This document shows, piece after piece, positions 42,419-50,107 of a stretch of 53,783 bases of DNA (position 1 is the first letter of the stretch; every line of letters starts with the position of its first letter). The DNA lies in NCBI RefSeq assembly GCF_014323665.1, contig NZ_JABVEB010000028.1, forward strand, positions 1 through 53,783. The letters are read 5' to 3'. This DNA is from Actinomadura sp. HBU206391. GTDB taxonomy: Bacteria; Actinomycetota; Actinomycetes; Streptosporangiales; Streptosporangiaceae. Both the position numbers and the translations under genes were made by a program. The notes under the pieces are model-generated. The model was not told the origin of the DNA. It made no database searches and was given only the letters and a program-made list of their open reading frames with translations.

Positions 42419-44385
42419 TCACAAGTCTCATCCGGAGCGTTCTGCCCGACGCTCCGATGCTGATCGTGACCGTGGGGTTCCTTCCAGAGGACCAGGCCGG
42501 TGACCTCGGCCTGCCGGAGGCCGTCGAGGTCGTCGACCTCGACGAGATCGACCCTGCGGCCGCCCTCGACGCCCCTGGCTCGGGGATCGTCGGGATCGTC
42601 GCCCGCACCTCGACCGACCTGCGGCGCGCGGCGTCCTTCGCGCCGCTTCTGCCGAAGGCCAGGCATATCGTGGTCGGTGTCGCGCAGTCGGCGCCGCACC
42701 GACCCCTCGCGTTCCCCGCGGTGACCGCGGACTGGCGGGCGATGCGCGAGTTCCAGGCCCGCCGAGGGCCGAAGGGCGACTGGGCCGTGGAGGCGCGGTT
42801 CACCCGTCCGATGCCCGTCGGCGAGTTCGTCGCCACGATGGTCCGTGGCTTCGACGGCCATCGCCCGCAGGAATCGCCGTCCACACGTGTCGCCCTCGCC
42901 GGCGCGGGGGCCTCGCACTGGCGTCCGGGCGACCCCGGCGTGACGCCGATGAGCGAGCAGGGTCCGCTCAGCGACCCCGGCGAGTTCCGGCCCGCGGATC
43001 TGGTCTTCCGGTCGACCGGCCAGGAGCCGCTCCAGTGGAGCGATCCGCGGGTACCGGTGGTGGACCGCCCACGGATCGGCCGCCTGTCCTGGAGCGCGCT
43101 AGGCACGCCCGGCGGCACCGCCGAAGCAGAGTCGATCATGCCATTGCTGTCCCAGGTGGACGCGGTGCCCCCGGTCGACGAGCGGTCGGTGAACCCCATC
43201 GGCTTCGTCTCCACCCCCGAGCTCGGAACCGGCTCGCTGACACAGACCGGCGGCCACTGGTCGGTGCGGACCGGCGAGGCGCACGTGGTGCGGTTCCACC
43301 CGTCCGGAGCGGTGACCGACGCCGACGTCGCCGCGCTGCGGCAGTTGCGTGCCGTGAACATCGAGTGGGGCCGGCACAGCGGCCCGGTCGCGGCCGTGCG
43401 CGTGATAGCCGGGCTCGCGGCGGCGGGCGTACCTCTCCGCACGTCGCACATCCCGACGTGGGCGCGGGCGCTCGGAACCGAACTCACCGAGCTCATCGTG
43501 GGGATGTGCGACGCCGATCTGGACGACGACCTGCGCCGGGAGGAATACAGCATCCGGTTGCGCCGCGCGGCGCTGAGGACCCATTCGGCCGAGGCCCGAT
43601 GGCGCAACCTGGCGGTCACGGCCGGCCTCGAGGTGCCCGACCGGTCACAGGTGTCGGTGGTCCTCTGCACCCGCCGCCCCGACTTTCTCGGCTTCGCCCT
43701 CGCGCAGGTCGCCAGGCAACGGCACGTCGACCTCGAACTGGTCCTCACCCTCCATGGAACGTCGGCGGACCGGCCCGAGGTCAAGGCGGCGACAGCGGGC
43801 TTCGACCGGCCGCTGACCGTTGTCGAGGTGCCGTCCGAGGTGTCCTTCGGCACGGCGCTCAACCATGGGGTGGCTCGTGCGTCCGGGCGCTACGTGGCCA
43901 AATGGGACGACGACGACTGGTACGGCCCCGACCACCTGGCCGACATGCTCCTCGCGTTCTCCTACACCGGGGCCGATCTCGTGGGCGGTCTCAGCCAGCT
44001 CGTCTATCTCGAGGAGATCGACCTCACGGTCCTGCGGCCCGGCGGGGCCTCGGAGCGGAGCAGCCGATATCTCTCCGGCGGCACGCTGGTCATGGACCGC
44101 CGGATCTTCGACGCCGTGGGCGGCTTCCGCCCGCTCCCGCGGAACGTCGACACGGGACTGCTACGCGCGATCGAGAGTGTGGGCGGCCAGATCTACCGGA
44201 CCCACGGCCTCGGATACATGCTGCACCGCAGAGCCGCAGGTCATACCTGGACGCAGCCGGTCACGCACTTCCTGCGTCGGTCCACGCGGCAGTGGAGAGG
44301 GTTCCGGCCGAGCGCTCTGATCGCGGCCGAGGAGATCCGGGGAAGCGCCGCTTCCCCTTCGAAGGGGGCCGTGACGGATGAGTGA
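42415..44385 (+). CDS. GT2 glycosyltransferase with N-terminal domain of unknown function
   Basis: 656 residues. Residues 1-400 have no known family; they include VGVAQSAPHRPLAFPAVTAD and a stretch with VVRFHPSGAVTDADVAALRQ. Residues 410-600 are a GT2 domain: SQVSVVLCTRRPDFLGFALA, EVSFGTALNHGVARASGRYV, D498-D-D-D501 in KWDDDDWYG, and FDAVGGFRPL. The GTG at 42415 lies in the methyltransferase stop (GTGA); earlier in-frame codons fall in that gene and are not used. The next gene starts eight bases before this stop. Cytoplasmic; donor sugar unknown. The N-terminal part may bind a partner in this operon. Confidence 0.85.
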   Translation: MITSLIRSVLPDAPMLIVTVGFLPEDQAGDLGLPEAVEVVDLDEIDPAAALDAPGSGIVGIVARTSTDLRRAASFAPLLPKARHIVVGVAQSAPHRPLAFPAVTADWRAMREFQARRGPKGDWAVEARFTRPMPVGEFVATMVRGFDGHRPQESPSTRVALAGAGASHWRPGDPGVTPMSEQGPLSDPGEFRPADLVFRSTGQEPLQWSDPRVPVVDRPRIGRLSWSALGTPGGTAEAESIMPLLSQVDAVPPVDERSVNPIGFVSTPELGTGSLTQTGGHWSVRTGEAHVVRFHPSGAVTDADVAALRQLRAVNIEWGRHSGPVAAVRVIAGLAAAGVPLRTSHIPTWARALGTELTELIVGMCDADLDDDLRREEYSIRLRRAALRTHSAEARWRNLAVTAGLEVPDRSQVSVVLCTRRPDFLGFALAQVARQRHVDLELVLTLHGTSADRPEVKAATAGFDRPLTVVEVPSEVSFGTALNHGVARASGRYVAKWDDDDWYGPDHLADMLLAFSYTGADLVGGLSQLVYLEEIDLTVLRPGGASERSSRYLSGGTLVMDRRIFDAVGGFRPLPRNVDTGLLRAIESVGGQIYRTHGLGYMLHRRAAGHTWTQPVTHFLRRSTRQWRGFRPSALIAAEEIRGSAASPSKGAVTDE

Positions 44386-46066
44386 ACCCTCGATCCGGCG
44401 ACGTCAGGTTCGGATCAGGCACAACGACTACACGGGTCTGGACGTGCCCGAGATCGGCGCGTGGCGACCCGACCGCACGGCGTCGGTGGTGATTCCCGCC
44501 TACGGCGACCAGGCGAAGCTCGACCTCGTCATGGCGGCACTCGCGGCACAGACCTACCCGGCGCATCTGCTGCAGGTCGTGGTGGTCGACGACGGGAGTT
44601 CGCCGCCCCTGAGGCTGCCCGAGCTGGCCCCCGAACACTCGCAGATCGTGCGGAGCTCCCCGGACGGCTGGGGATCCGCGCACGCGGTGCACCAGGGGAT
44701 CATCGCGGCCGACGGCGACGTCGTCCTGCGGCTCGACGCCGACGTGCTGGCCTACGGTGAGCATGTCGAGGCGCACATGCGCTGGCACCACATCGTGGAC
44801 TACCTCGTGGTGCTCGGCCGCCTGCGCTACGTGGACTTCGCGCCCGGCGAACTCGACCACCGGCAGGTGCACGACGCCGTGTCGGCGGGCACGGCCGAGG
44901 CGCTCTTCGACGCGGATCGCAGCAGGGCGACCTGGGCCGCCCAGGTGATAGAGGAGACTGGGGGCCTGCTCAAGGCCGGAAACCGTGCCTACCGTGCCGC
45001 CAGCGGCGGGACCATCTCCTTCACCCCACGGCTCTACCGCGAGTGCGGCGAGATGAACACCCGGCTCGTCCTCGGGGGCGACCTCGAGCTCAGCTACCGG
45101 CTCGCGCAGGCGGGCGCCGTCTTCGTGCCCGACGGGCAGGCGCGGTGCTGGCACCTGGGGGTCACCCAGATGAAGAGCCGTAACCGCGAGGGTACGAGGT
45201 ACCGGGAGCCGTTCCTGACCCACTACGTGCCGTTGCGCCGGGACTGGCGGAGCGAGGCGGGCCGGCAGTGGCGGGTGCCCTACATCGACGTCGTCATCGA
45301 CACGCGCGGTGCGTCGTACGAGGACGTGCGAGCGAGTGCGGCCGGGGTGCTCGCCGGCACGCTGTCGGATGTCGGCGTCACCCTGGTCGGCCCCTGGTCG
45401 GAGCTCACAGACGATCGCCGGACCCCGTTGGACGATCCGCTGCTCGACCTGCGCCTCATCCATGAGGCCTTCGTCCACGACGGCCGGGTGAGCCTGGCCG
45501 AGGAGGTTCCGCCGACCTCCGCCCCCGCCCCGTTCCGGTTCGTGTGCCCCGCCGGCCTGACGCCCACCGCCGACGCGCTGCGCCGCCTGGCCGAATTCGC
45601 CGATGAGGAGGGCCTCGGTCTGCTGCTGCTGGCGTTCCCTCTCGGCGGGGAACTGTTCATCGCGCGGCTGGAGCGTACGGAGGCGGTCGCGCGGGCGCTG
45701 GCCCTGCGCGAACCGGGGGAGGACGTCGTCGAGGTCGTTCACGAGCTGTTCGGCACGCACTGGCTCGACGGCAGCGAGTGGGCGCTGGTCTCCACCGCGA
45801 AGGCGGCGAAAGCCGCCAAGGCCGCGAAACCGGCGCCGAAGGCGGCCGCGCAGAAGCCGAAGGACGAGGCCGCCCGGTGGAAGAAGGAGGCCGCCCGGCT
45901 GGAGAAGGAGGCCGCCCGGCTGGAGAAGGAGGCCGAGCGGTGGAAGAAGGAGGCGGCCCGGCTGAAGCGCAAGGTTCAGGCGCCGCTCAGCGAGAAGCTG
46001 CTCGAAGCCGCGGGCCGCAGGGTCACCCGGCACCGCTCCACGGACGATCCGGCCGGCCGGGCATGA
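44378..46066 (+). CDS. GT2 glycosyltransferase with Lys/Ala-rich helical tail
   Basis: 562 residues. Residues 28-270: GT2 domain with ASVVIPAYGDQAKLDLVMAA, VVVVDDGSSPPLRLPE, D120-A-D122 in RLDADVLAYG, and GTISFTPRLYRECGEMNTRL. Residues 290-470: a mixed alpha/beta region without a known family. Residues 473-531: lysine/alanine-rich helix ending in five exact-length heptads EAARxxK-type, encoded by a 21-bp tandem repeat; this would form a long amphipathic helix, similar in composition to histone-like or heparin-binding tails. Starts eight bases before the previous stop and ends in ATGA with the next, so translationally coupled on both sides. Role in the polymer is inferred. Confidence 0.85.
   Translation: MSEPSIRRRQVRIRHNDYTGLDVPEIGAWRPDRTASVVIPAYGDQAKLDLVMAALAAQTYPAHLLQVVVVDDGSSPPLRLPELAPEHSQIVRSSPDGWGSAHAVHQGIIAADGDVVLRLDADVLAYGEHVEAHMRWHHIVDYLVVLGRLRYVDFAPGELDHRQVHDAVSAGTAEALFDADRSRATWAAQVIEETGGLLKAGNRAYRAASGGTISFTPRLYRECGEMNTRLVLGGDLELSYRLAQAGAVFVPDGQARCWHLGVTQMKSRNREGTRYREPFLTHYVPLRRDWRSEAGRQWRVPYIDVVIDTRGASYEDVRASAAGVLAGTLSDVGVTLVGPWSELTDDRRTPLDDPLLDLRLIHEAFVHDGRVSLAEEVPPTSAPAPFRFVCPAGLTPTADALRRLAEFADEEGLGLLLLAFPLGGELFIARLERTEAVARALALREPGEDVVEVVHELFGTHWLDGSEWALVSTAKAAKAAKAAKPAPKAAAQKPKDEAARWKKEAARLEKEAARLEKEAERWKKEAARLKRKVQAPLSEKLLEAAGRRVTRHRSTDDPAGRA
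45866..45970. repeat. Five tandem 21-bp repeats encoding heptads of the GT2 tail
   Basis: Units start at 45866, 45887, 45908, 45929 and 45950; typical unit GAGGCCGCCCGGCTGGAGAAG. Each unit encodes one heptad (E-A-A-R-L/W-E/K-K), residues 497-531. Confidence 0.92.
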
Positions 46067-47751
46067 CCGGGACGTCGACGAGCCCGGCCCCGCAGGAGTC
46101 CGCTGTGGAGATCTCCTACCGGAAGCGGCCCTATGTCTGCGGGGCGATCGGGCGCGTCGACCCGGAAACGCTGCGGCGGCTGAGGGACGCCTCGCCCGGA
46201 GGACTGCGCGAGGTCCGGTCCTCTCCGGTCGCCACCCTGTGGGCGACCGGCACCCCGGACAGGTGGAAGGCGGCGTCCCGCAGCGGCTACTTCTGGGGAT
46301 CGCTTTCCGAGGGGGCCGCGCCGGCGTCGTGGGCCGAAGCCGCCGAGCGGCGCCTCGCGGCCGGCCTCGAGTTCACGGGGGACGAGGCGGTACTGCACAC
46401 GTGCGCGCTGGGGATGCAGGATCTCTACCTGCGCCGTCACGGCGACGCCGTCTACTTCTCCGTGCGGATCGACCCCCTTCTCGACATCGCCGACGGGCCA
46501 CTGCACGTCGACTGGTCGGCCTGGGCGGGCATCCTCGCCGTCACCGGCCCGGTGGGAGATGCGACGCCGTTCCAGGAGGTGCGCCGCATGGTCGCCGCCA
46601 CGGCCTGGCGGGCCCGCCCCGGCGTGCTCGAACGGCGGGATTTCGAGCCGTCATGGCTCGGAGCGGAGCCCACGGGCGACACGACCGCCGCCGACATCGT
46701 CGAGATCGTCGCGAGTCACAGTGGCGCGCGGCGTGCGGCGATCACCCTCAGCGGCGGATGGGACTCCCGCCTGCTCGCGATCCTCGCCACCCGCCGGAGA
46801 AGGCGGCGGATGGTCGCCTGGACCACCAGCAACGACGACGGCCGCGATCGCGACATCGAGTACGCGGGCGCCGTGGCGGGCGCGCTGGGGCTCAGCCACC
46901 AGGTGTTCATGCCGGGACCGGACGCATGGACGGAGGAGCACTCCGACGTGCGCCGCCGGGTCAACTTCCAGACGACCCACCATGTCTGGATCATGCCGCT
47001 GGCCAGGCGACTGCACACCCGTGACGAGCAGTTCCTGGACGGGCTGGCGGGCGACGTGCTGTTGAAGAGCCTGTTCGTCGACCGGCAGACGGCCGAGGCC
47101 GGCGATCCACGACATCAGCGCCGGCTGCTCTGGGACAAGCTGGCCGAGAGCAGGCTCCGCCGGTATGAGCTCTTCGCACCCGGCGTCGGCGCGGCGTTCG
47201 AGGAGATGAGCCGCTCGGCCTTCGACGGAGCGGTCGCGAGGTTCGAAGGGCACCCGGCGGCTCCGACGCTGGGCGTGCTGCACACCCGTACGGCGCGCGC
47301 GATCGCGTCATCGGCGCAGTGGCTGCTCGGGCCCGAGATCGACGTTCGCCTTCCGTTCGTCCACCCCGACGTGATCAACGCCGCCCTGCGCGTGCCGCTC
47401 GGCACGAAGGTCGGCGGTGGCTTCTACCGCGAGATACTCCAGACGGCGGATCCCCGGGTGGCCGCGCTGCCGTCGACGAACGACACCCCGCCCAAGGGCA
47501 AGCGCGGGGCGAGGCGGCAGACCGAGCCCGCGGCGCTGGCGGCCATGGCCGACGCGATCCTCTCCGGCGAGGGGGCCCGGCAGGTGCTCAGCGCCGAACT
47601 GCGGCTGGCGCTCAGGGATCCGAACGCGCTCACGCTGCTCGGCCGGAGCCTGACCGGGTTGCGGGTGCTGAACTGGGCCAGCCTGCTCGGTGAATGGCAG
47701 GCCACCTACGCGTCCAGGCTCGCGAGTCTGCGCTTCGAAGTGCCCGCTTAA
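46063..47751 (+). CDS. Asparagine-synthetase-like amidotransferase
   Basis: 562 residues. The synthetase (PP-loop ATPase) domain is clear: ITLSGGWDSRLLAILA with the SGGxDS loop at residues 230-235, TTSNDDGRDRDIEYAGAVAG, GLSHQVFMPG, DGLAGDVLLKSLF and IDVRLPFVHPDVINAALRVP. Such domains adenylate a carboxylate and form an amide or ring. The N-terminal ~200 residues look like a glutaminase-type fold but lack the N-terminal catalytic cysteine; the nearest match, VCGAIG with C26, is internal. So ammonia would come from elsewhere, or the protein would act like cyclases with no glutaminase activity. ATGA overlap with the upstream GT2. Last gene of the four-gene operon. Amidation of a uronic-acid-containing polymer is a plausible role. 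Confidence 0.85.
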   Translation: MTGTSTSPAPQESAVEISYRKRPYVCGAIGRVDPETLRRLRDASPGGLREVRSSPVATLWATGTPDRWKAASRSGYFWGSLSEGAAPASWAEAAERRLAAGLEFTGDEAVLHTCALGMQDLYLRRHGDAVYFSVRIDPLLDIADGPLHVDWSAWAGILAVTGPVGDATPFQEVRRMVAATAWRARPGVLERRDFEPSWLGAEPTGDTTAADIVEIVASHSGARRAAITLSGGWDSRLLAILATRRRRRRMVAWTTSNDDGRDRDIEYAGAVAGALGLSHQVFMPGPDAWTEEHSDVRRRVNFQTTHHVWIMPLARRLHTRDEQFLDGLAGDVLLKSLFVDRQTAEAGDPRHQRRLLWDKLAESRLRRYELFAPGVGAAFEEMSRSAFDGAVARFEGHPAAPTLGVLHTRTARAIASSAQWLLGPEIDVRLPFVHPDVINAALRVPLGTKVGGGFYREILQTADPRVAALPSTNDTPPKGKRGARRQTEPAALAAMADAILSGEGARQVLSAELRLALRDPNALTLLGRSLTGLRVLNWASLLGEWQATYASRLASLRFEVPA

Positions 47752-47782
47752 TGGGTTCTGTGCCGACATCTAACGCCGTGCC

Positions 47783-47808
47783 GGATTCGTAATGGTGGTA
47801 GCGAATCC
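47783..47808. promoter_or_regulatory. Inverted repeat between the amidotransferase and beta-helix genes
   Basis: GGATTCG at 47783-47789 and CGAATCC at 47802-47808 are perfect complements around a 12-base spacer. 31 bases after the amidotransferase stop and 69 before the next start, so either a weak terminator or an operator. Confidence 0.4.
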
Positions 47809-47876
47809 AGTGATACCGTCTCGGCAAGCGGGCGAGCATCCAGAGTGGGCGCGGACTGATCAGGAGGTCGCTGGGC

Positions 47877-49016
47877 ATGCGCGATCTTGGGGGTCCGGTC
47901 GCGCTCGGCGCGGTGGCCGTGGCCGCGGTGCTCAGCCTGGCGATGGGGTCGTCCGACACCGAGCGGAGCCCGGCGAACCGGGCGGGAGAGCAGGCCGGCC
48001 GGCTGGCCGACAACGGCGCGACCGGGGCGTTCCGCGTCTTCATGGACCCGTCGGGAACCGACGGCAACGACGGCCGTACGCCCTCTTCTCCGGTCCAGAG
48101 CCTGGCCCAGGTGCAGCGCGTGATCGCGGCGGCGCGCCCGACCAGTGACGTCGAGGTCCGGATCGCCAAGGGGACCTACGTCGCGCCGCCCCTGGTGTGG
48201 GACACGTACGTGGCCGGCCGGTCGATCACTTTCCTGCCGGCCGACTACGACTACGGCGAGGGCGTCGGCGGAATCCGCGGGCGTCCCATCTTCCGCGGCA
48301 CCGGGTCGGCCGGATTCTGGTTCCGGGCCGTACTGCCGCCGCAGAACGCGGGCGGGGACGCGCGGCTGCGCTTCTACTACCTGCAGGTGGAGCGATATTC
48401 GAGCGGCGGGATCATGCTGGACGGGGGCACGAAGCGCAATGGCGCCGGCGTGACCCTTCCTCGCACTCTCGGCGTGAACGGCAATACCGTTTACGGGATG
48501 AATTTCCGGTCGATCGGGTCGAAGCACGTGTCGTCCGGGCTCGGGTTCGGGGCGCTCGACCTGGTGAACTCCAGGAACAACGTCATTCAGCGCAACGAGT
48601 TCACCCGGATCGAGAACCGTTCGGGCTCGGGCGAACTCGAACTGGTGCACGGCATCTACATGGCGCACCACAGCACCGGCAACGTCATCCGGGAGAATCG
48701 CTTCGATCGGGTGAGCGGCGATCCCATCCGCACCCGTAACGGCAGCGGCCGAAACGACATCGCCCGCAACACCTTCGTGCGTTCGGGCTTCAAGGCGTTC
48801 TTCTCCGACTGGTTCGTGAGCGCGTTGAAGTCACGCGAGACCAGAGAGTGCCCGTCCACCCAGAACAAGTTCCACGAGAACCGGCTGATCTCCGGCTATG
48901 TGGGCGGCGTGACGCCTTGGTCGGCGTCGCCGGACGGCCCCGAACACTCGGCCGCGGCCGACTGCGGTAACGGCGCCGAGAACCGGGTGCTGTCCTGGGA
49001 CAACGAGACGCGCTGA
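47877..49016 (+). CDS. Secreted right-handed beta-helix protein
   Basis: 379 residues. Residues 6-25 (VALGAVAVAAVLSLAMGSSD) are an export signal. The rest has the low-complexity strand pattern of a parallel beta-helix: FRVFMDPSGTDGNDGRTPSS, the NxV-type repeats VNGNTVYGMNFRSIGS, LVNSRNNVIQRNEFTRIENR, HSTGNVIRENRFDRVSGDPI and GRNDIARNTFVRSGFKAFFS. Such folds are typical of polysaccharide lyases and surface-binding proteins, but no catalytic residues can be assigned. AGGAGG eight bases before the ATG at 47877 sets the start. The gene follows the amidotransferase operon after 125 bases. It may bind or trim the surface polymer; inference. Confidence 0.85.
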   Translation: MRDLGGPVALGAVAVAAVLSLAMGSSDTERSPANRAGEQAGRLADNGATGAFRVFMDPSGTDGNDGRTPSSPVQSLAQVQRVIAAARPTSDVEVRIAKGTYVAPPLVWDTYVAGRSITFLPADYDYGEGVGGIRGRPIFRGTGSAGFWFRAVLPPQNAGGDARLRFYYLQVERYSSGGIMLDGGTKRNGAGVTLPRTLGVNGNTVYGMNFRSIGSKHVSSGLGFGALDLVNSRNNVIQRNEFTRIENRSGSGELELVHGIYMAHHSTGNVIRENRFDRVSGDPIRTRNGSGRNDIARNTFVRSGFKAFFSDWFVSALKSRETRECPSTQNKFHENRLISGYVGGVTPWSASPDGPEHSAAADCGNGAENRVLSWDNETR

Positions 49017-49087
49017 CCGCGCCGCCCCCTTCCCGCCGCCACGGTCCCGTCGAAGCCGGGCATGGACGCCTGCGGTAGTGTTGGCGT

Positions 49088-49221
49088 CTCGAGCAGCGGA
49101 CCTACCCAGGAGGTGAGACCCATTACCGCCAGATCAGGCCGGGTGCTCTCACCTCACGGCTGTGCGGTCGACCTGCCCTAGGTGACCGGGAGAGCGCCCA
49201 TCGGTATCCCGAAGGGCTTCC
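49088..49221 (+). promoter_or_regulatory. Attenuator-like leader of the PrmC-like methyltransferase gene
   Basis: A -10-like TAGTGT lies at 49076-49081. The leader has a near-perfect ribosome binding site AGGAGGTGA at 49108-49116, followed by a short frame from ATT at 49122 to TAG at 49179-49181 (19 codons). Its ribosome binding site lies in an exact 9-base inverted repeat (49110-49118 with 49147-49155). A second hairpin (49166-49174 with 49180-49187, one bulged G) overlaps the TAG. The segment TCACCT at 49149-49154 could pair with either AGGTGA at 49111 or at 49180, giving two mutually exclusive folds. A regulatory function is inferred; use of ATT as a start is unproved. Confidence 0.45.
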
Positions 49222-50085
49222 ATGTCGGCTTCCCCATCACCTCTCCATCGATCCGTCTCACCGTCACCTCTCGCCATGTCCGTCATCGTCACGAGGCTGC
49301 GGGCCGCCGGCTGTGTCTTCGCCGAGGACGAGGCGGACCTGCTCGTCTCCACGGCCCGGACGCCGGCCGACCTCGCCGCAATGGTGGACCGGCGCGCCGC
49401 CGGCCTGCCCCTCGAACACGTCCTCGGCTGGGCCGAGTTCTGCGGCCTGCGGATCGCCGTGGACGCCGGGGTCTTCGTGCCCCGCCGCCGCACCGAGTTC
49501 CTCGTGCGCGAGGCCGCCGCCCTCGCCGGGCCACGGGCCGTCGTCGTCGACCTGTGCTGCGGCTCCGGCGCGTTGGGCGCCGCTCTGGTCGCGTCCCGCC
49601 GCGATCAGGTCGAGTTGCACGCCGCCGACATCGACCCCGCCGCGGTGCGGTGCGCCCGCCGCAACGTCGCCGCCGCGGGCGGTCAGGTGTACGAAGGCGA
49701 CCTCTACGAGCCGCTGCCGGCCGCGCTGCGTGGCCGCGTCGACGTCCTGCTCGCCAACGTGCCCTACGTGCCGACCGAGGAGATCGGGTTGCTGCCTCCG
49801 GAGGCGCGCATACACGAGGCGCGGGTCGCGCTCGACGGCGGCGCGGACGGGCTCGACGTCCTGCGGCGGGTGACCGCCGCGGCACCGCTGTGGCTGGCGC
49901 CGGGCGGCCACCTGCTGGTCGAGACCAGCGAGCGTCAGGTGTCACGGACCGTCGAGACCTTCGCCGGCGACGGGCTGATCCCGCGGGTGGCCGTCTCGGA
50001 CGAGCTGAACGCCACCGTCGTCATCGGAACCAGGCCCGCTCCCGGGGACACGGGGCTGGCCGGTCTGTCCCGTGAGGTTGGGTAG
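49222..50085 (+). CDS. PrmC/HemK-like protein methyltransferase
   Basis: 287 residues (TIGR03704-like, putative protein-(glutamine-N5) methyltransferase of unknown target). HemK-type features: an N-terminal helical part (VTRLRAAGCVFAEDEADLLV), GLPLEHVLGWAEFCGLRI, VFVPRRRTEFLVRE, motif I VVVDLCCGSGALGAALVASR, HAADIDPAAVRCARRNVAAA and the catalytic N-x-P-Y motif as NVPYVPTEE. The canonical NPPY has a valine in second place here, as is usual for this subgroup. I took the ATG at 49222, which has GAAGGG upstream; the ATG at 49276 begins the better conserved part but lacks a site. Preceded by the leader described; converges on the beta-propeller gene. Confidence 0.85.
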   Translation: MSASPSPLHRSVSPSPLAMSVIVTRLRAAGCVFAEDEADLLVSTARTPADLAAMVDRRAAGLPLEHVLGWAEFCGLRIAVDAGVFVPRRRTEFLVREAAALAGPRAVVVDLCCGSGALGAALVASRRDQVELHAADIDPAAVRCARRNVAAAGGQVYEGDLYEPLPAALRGRVDVLLANVPYVPTEEIGLLPPEARIHEARVALDGGADGLDVLRRVTAAAPLWLAPGGHLLVETSERQVSRTVETFAGDGLIPRVAVSDELNATVVIGTRPAPGDTGLAGLSREVG

Positions 50086-50107
50086 GCGGCCGGTCACCCG
50101 CAGCCGG

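Noticed and set aside
49122..49181. The ATT start preceded by a perfect ribosome binding site as a piece of infC (IF3 is known to start with ATT)
   Set aside because: The 19 codons do not resemble IF3 and the frame stops at once. Kept only as a possible leader peptide.
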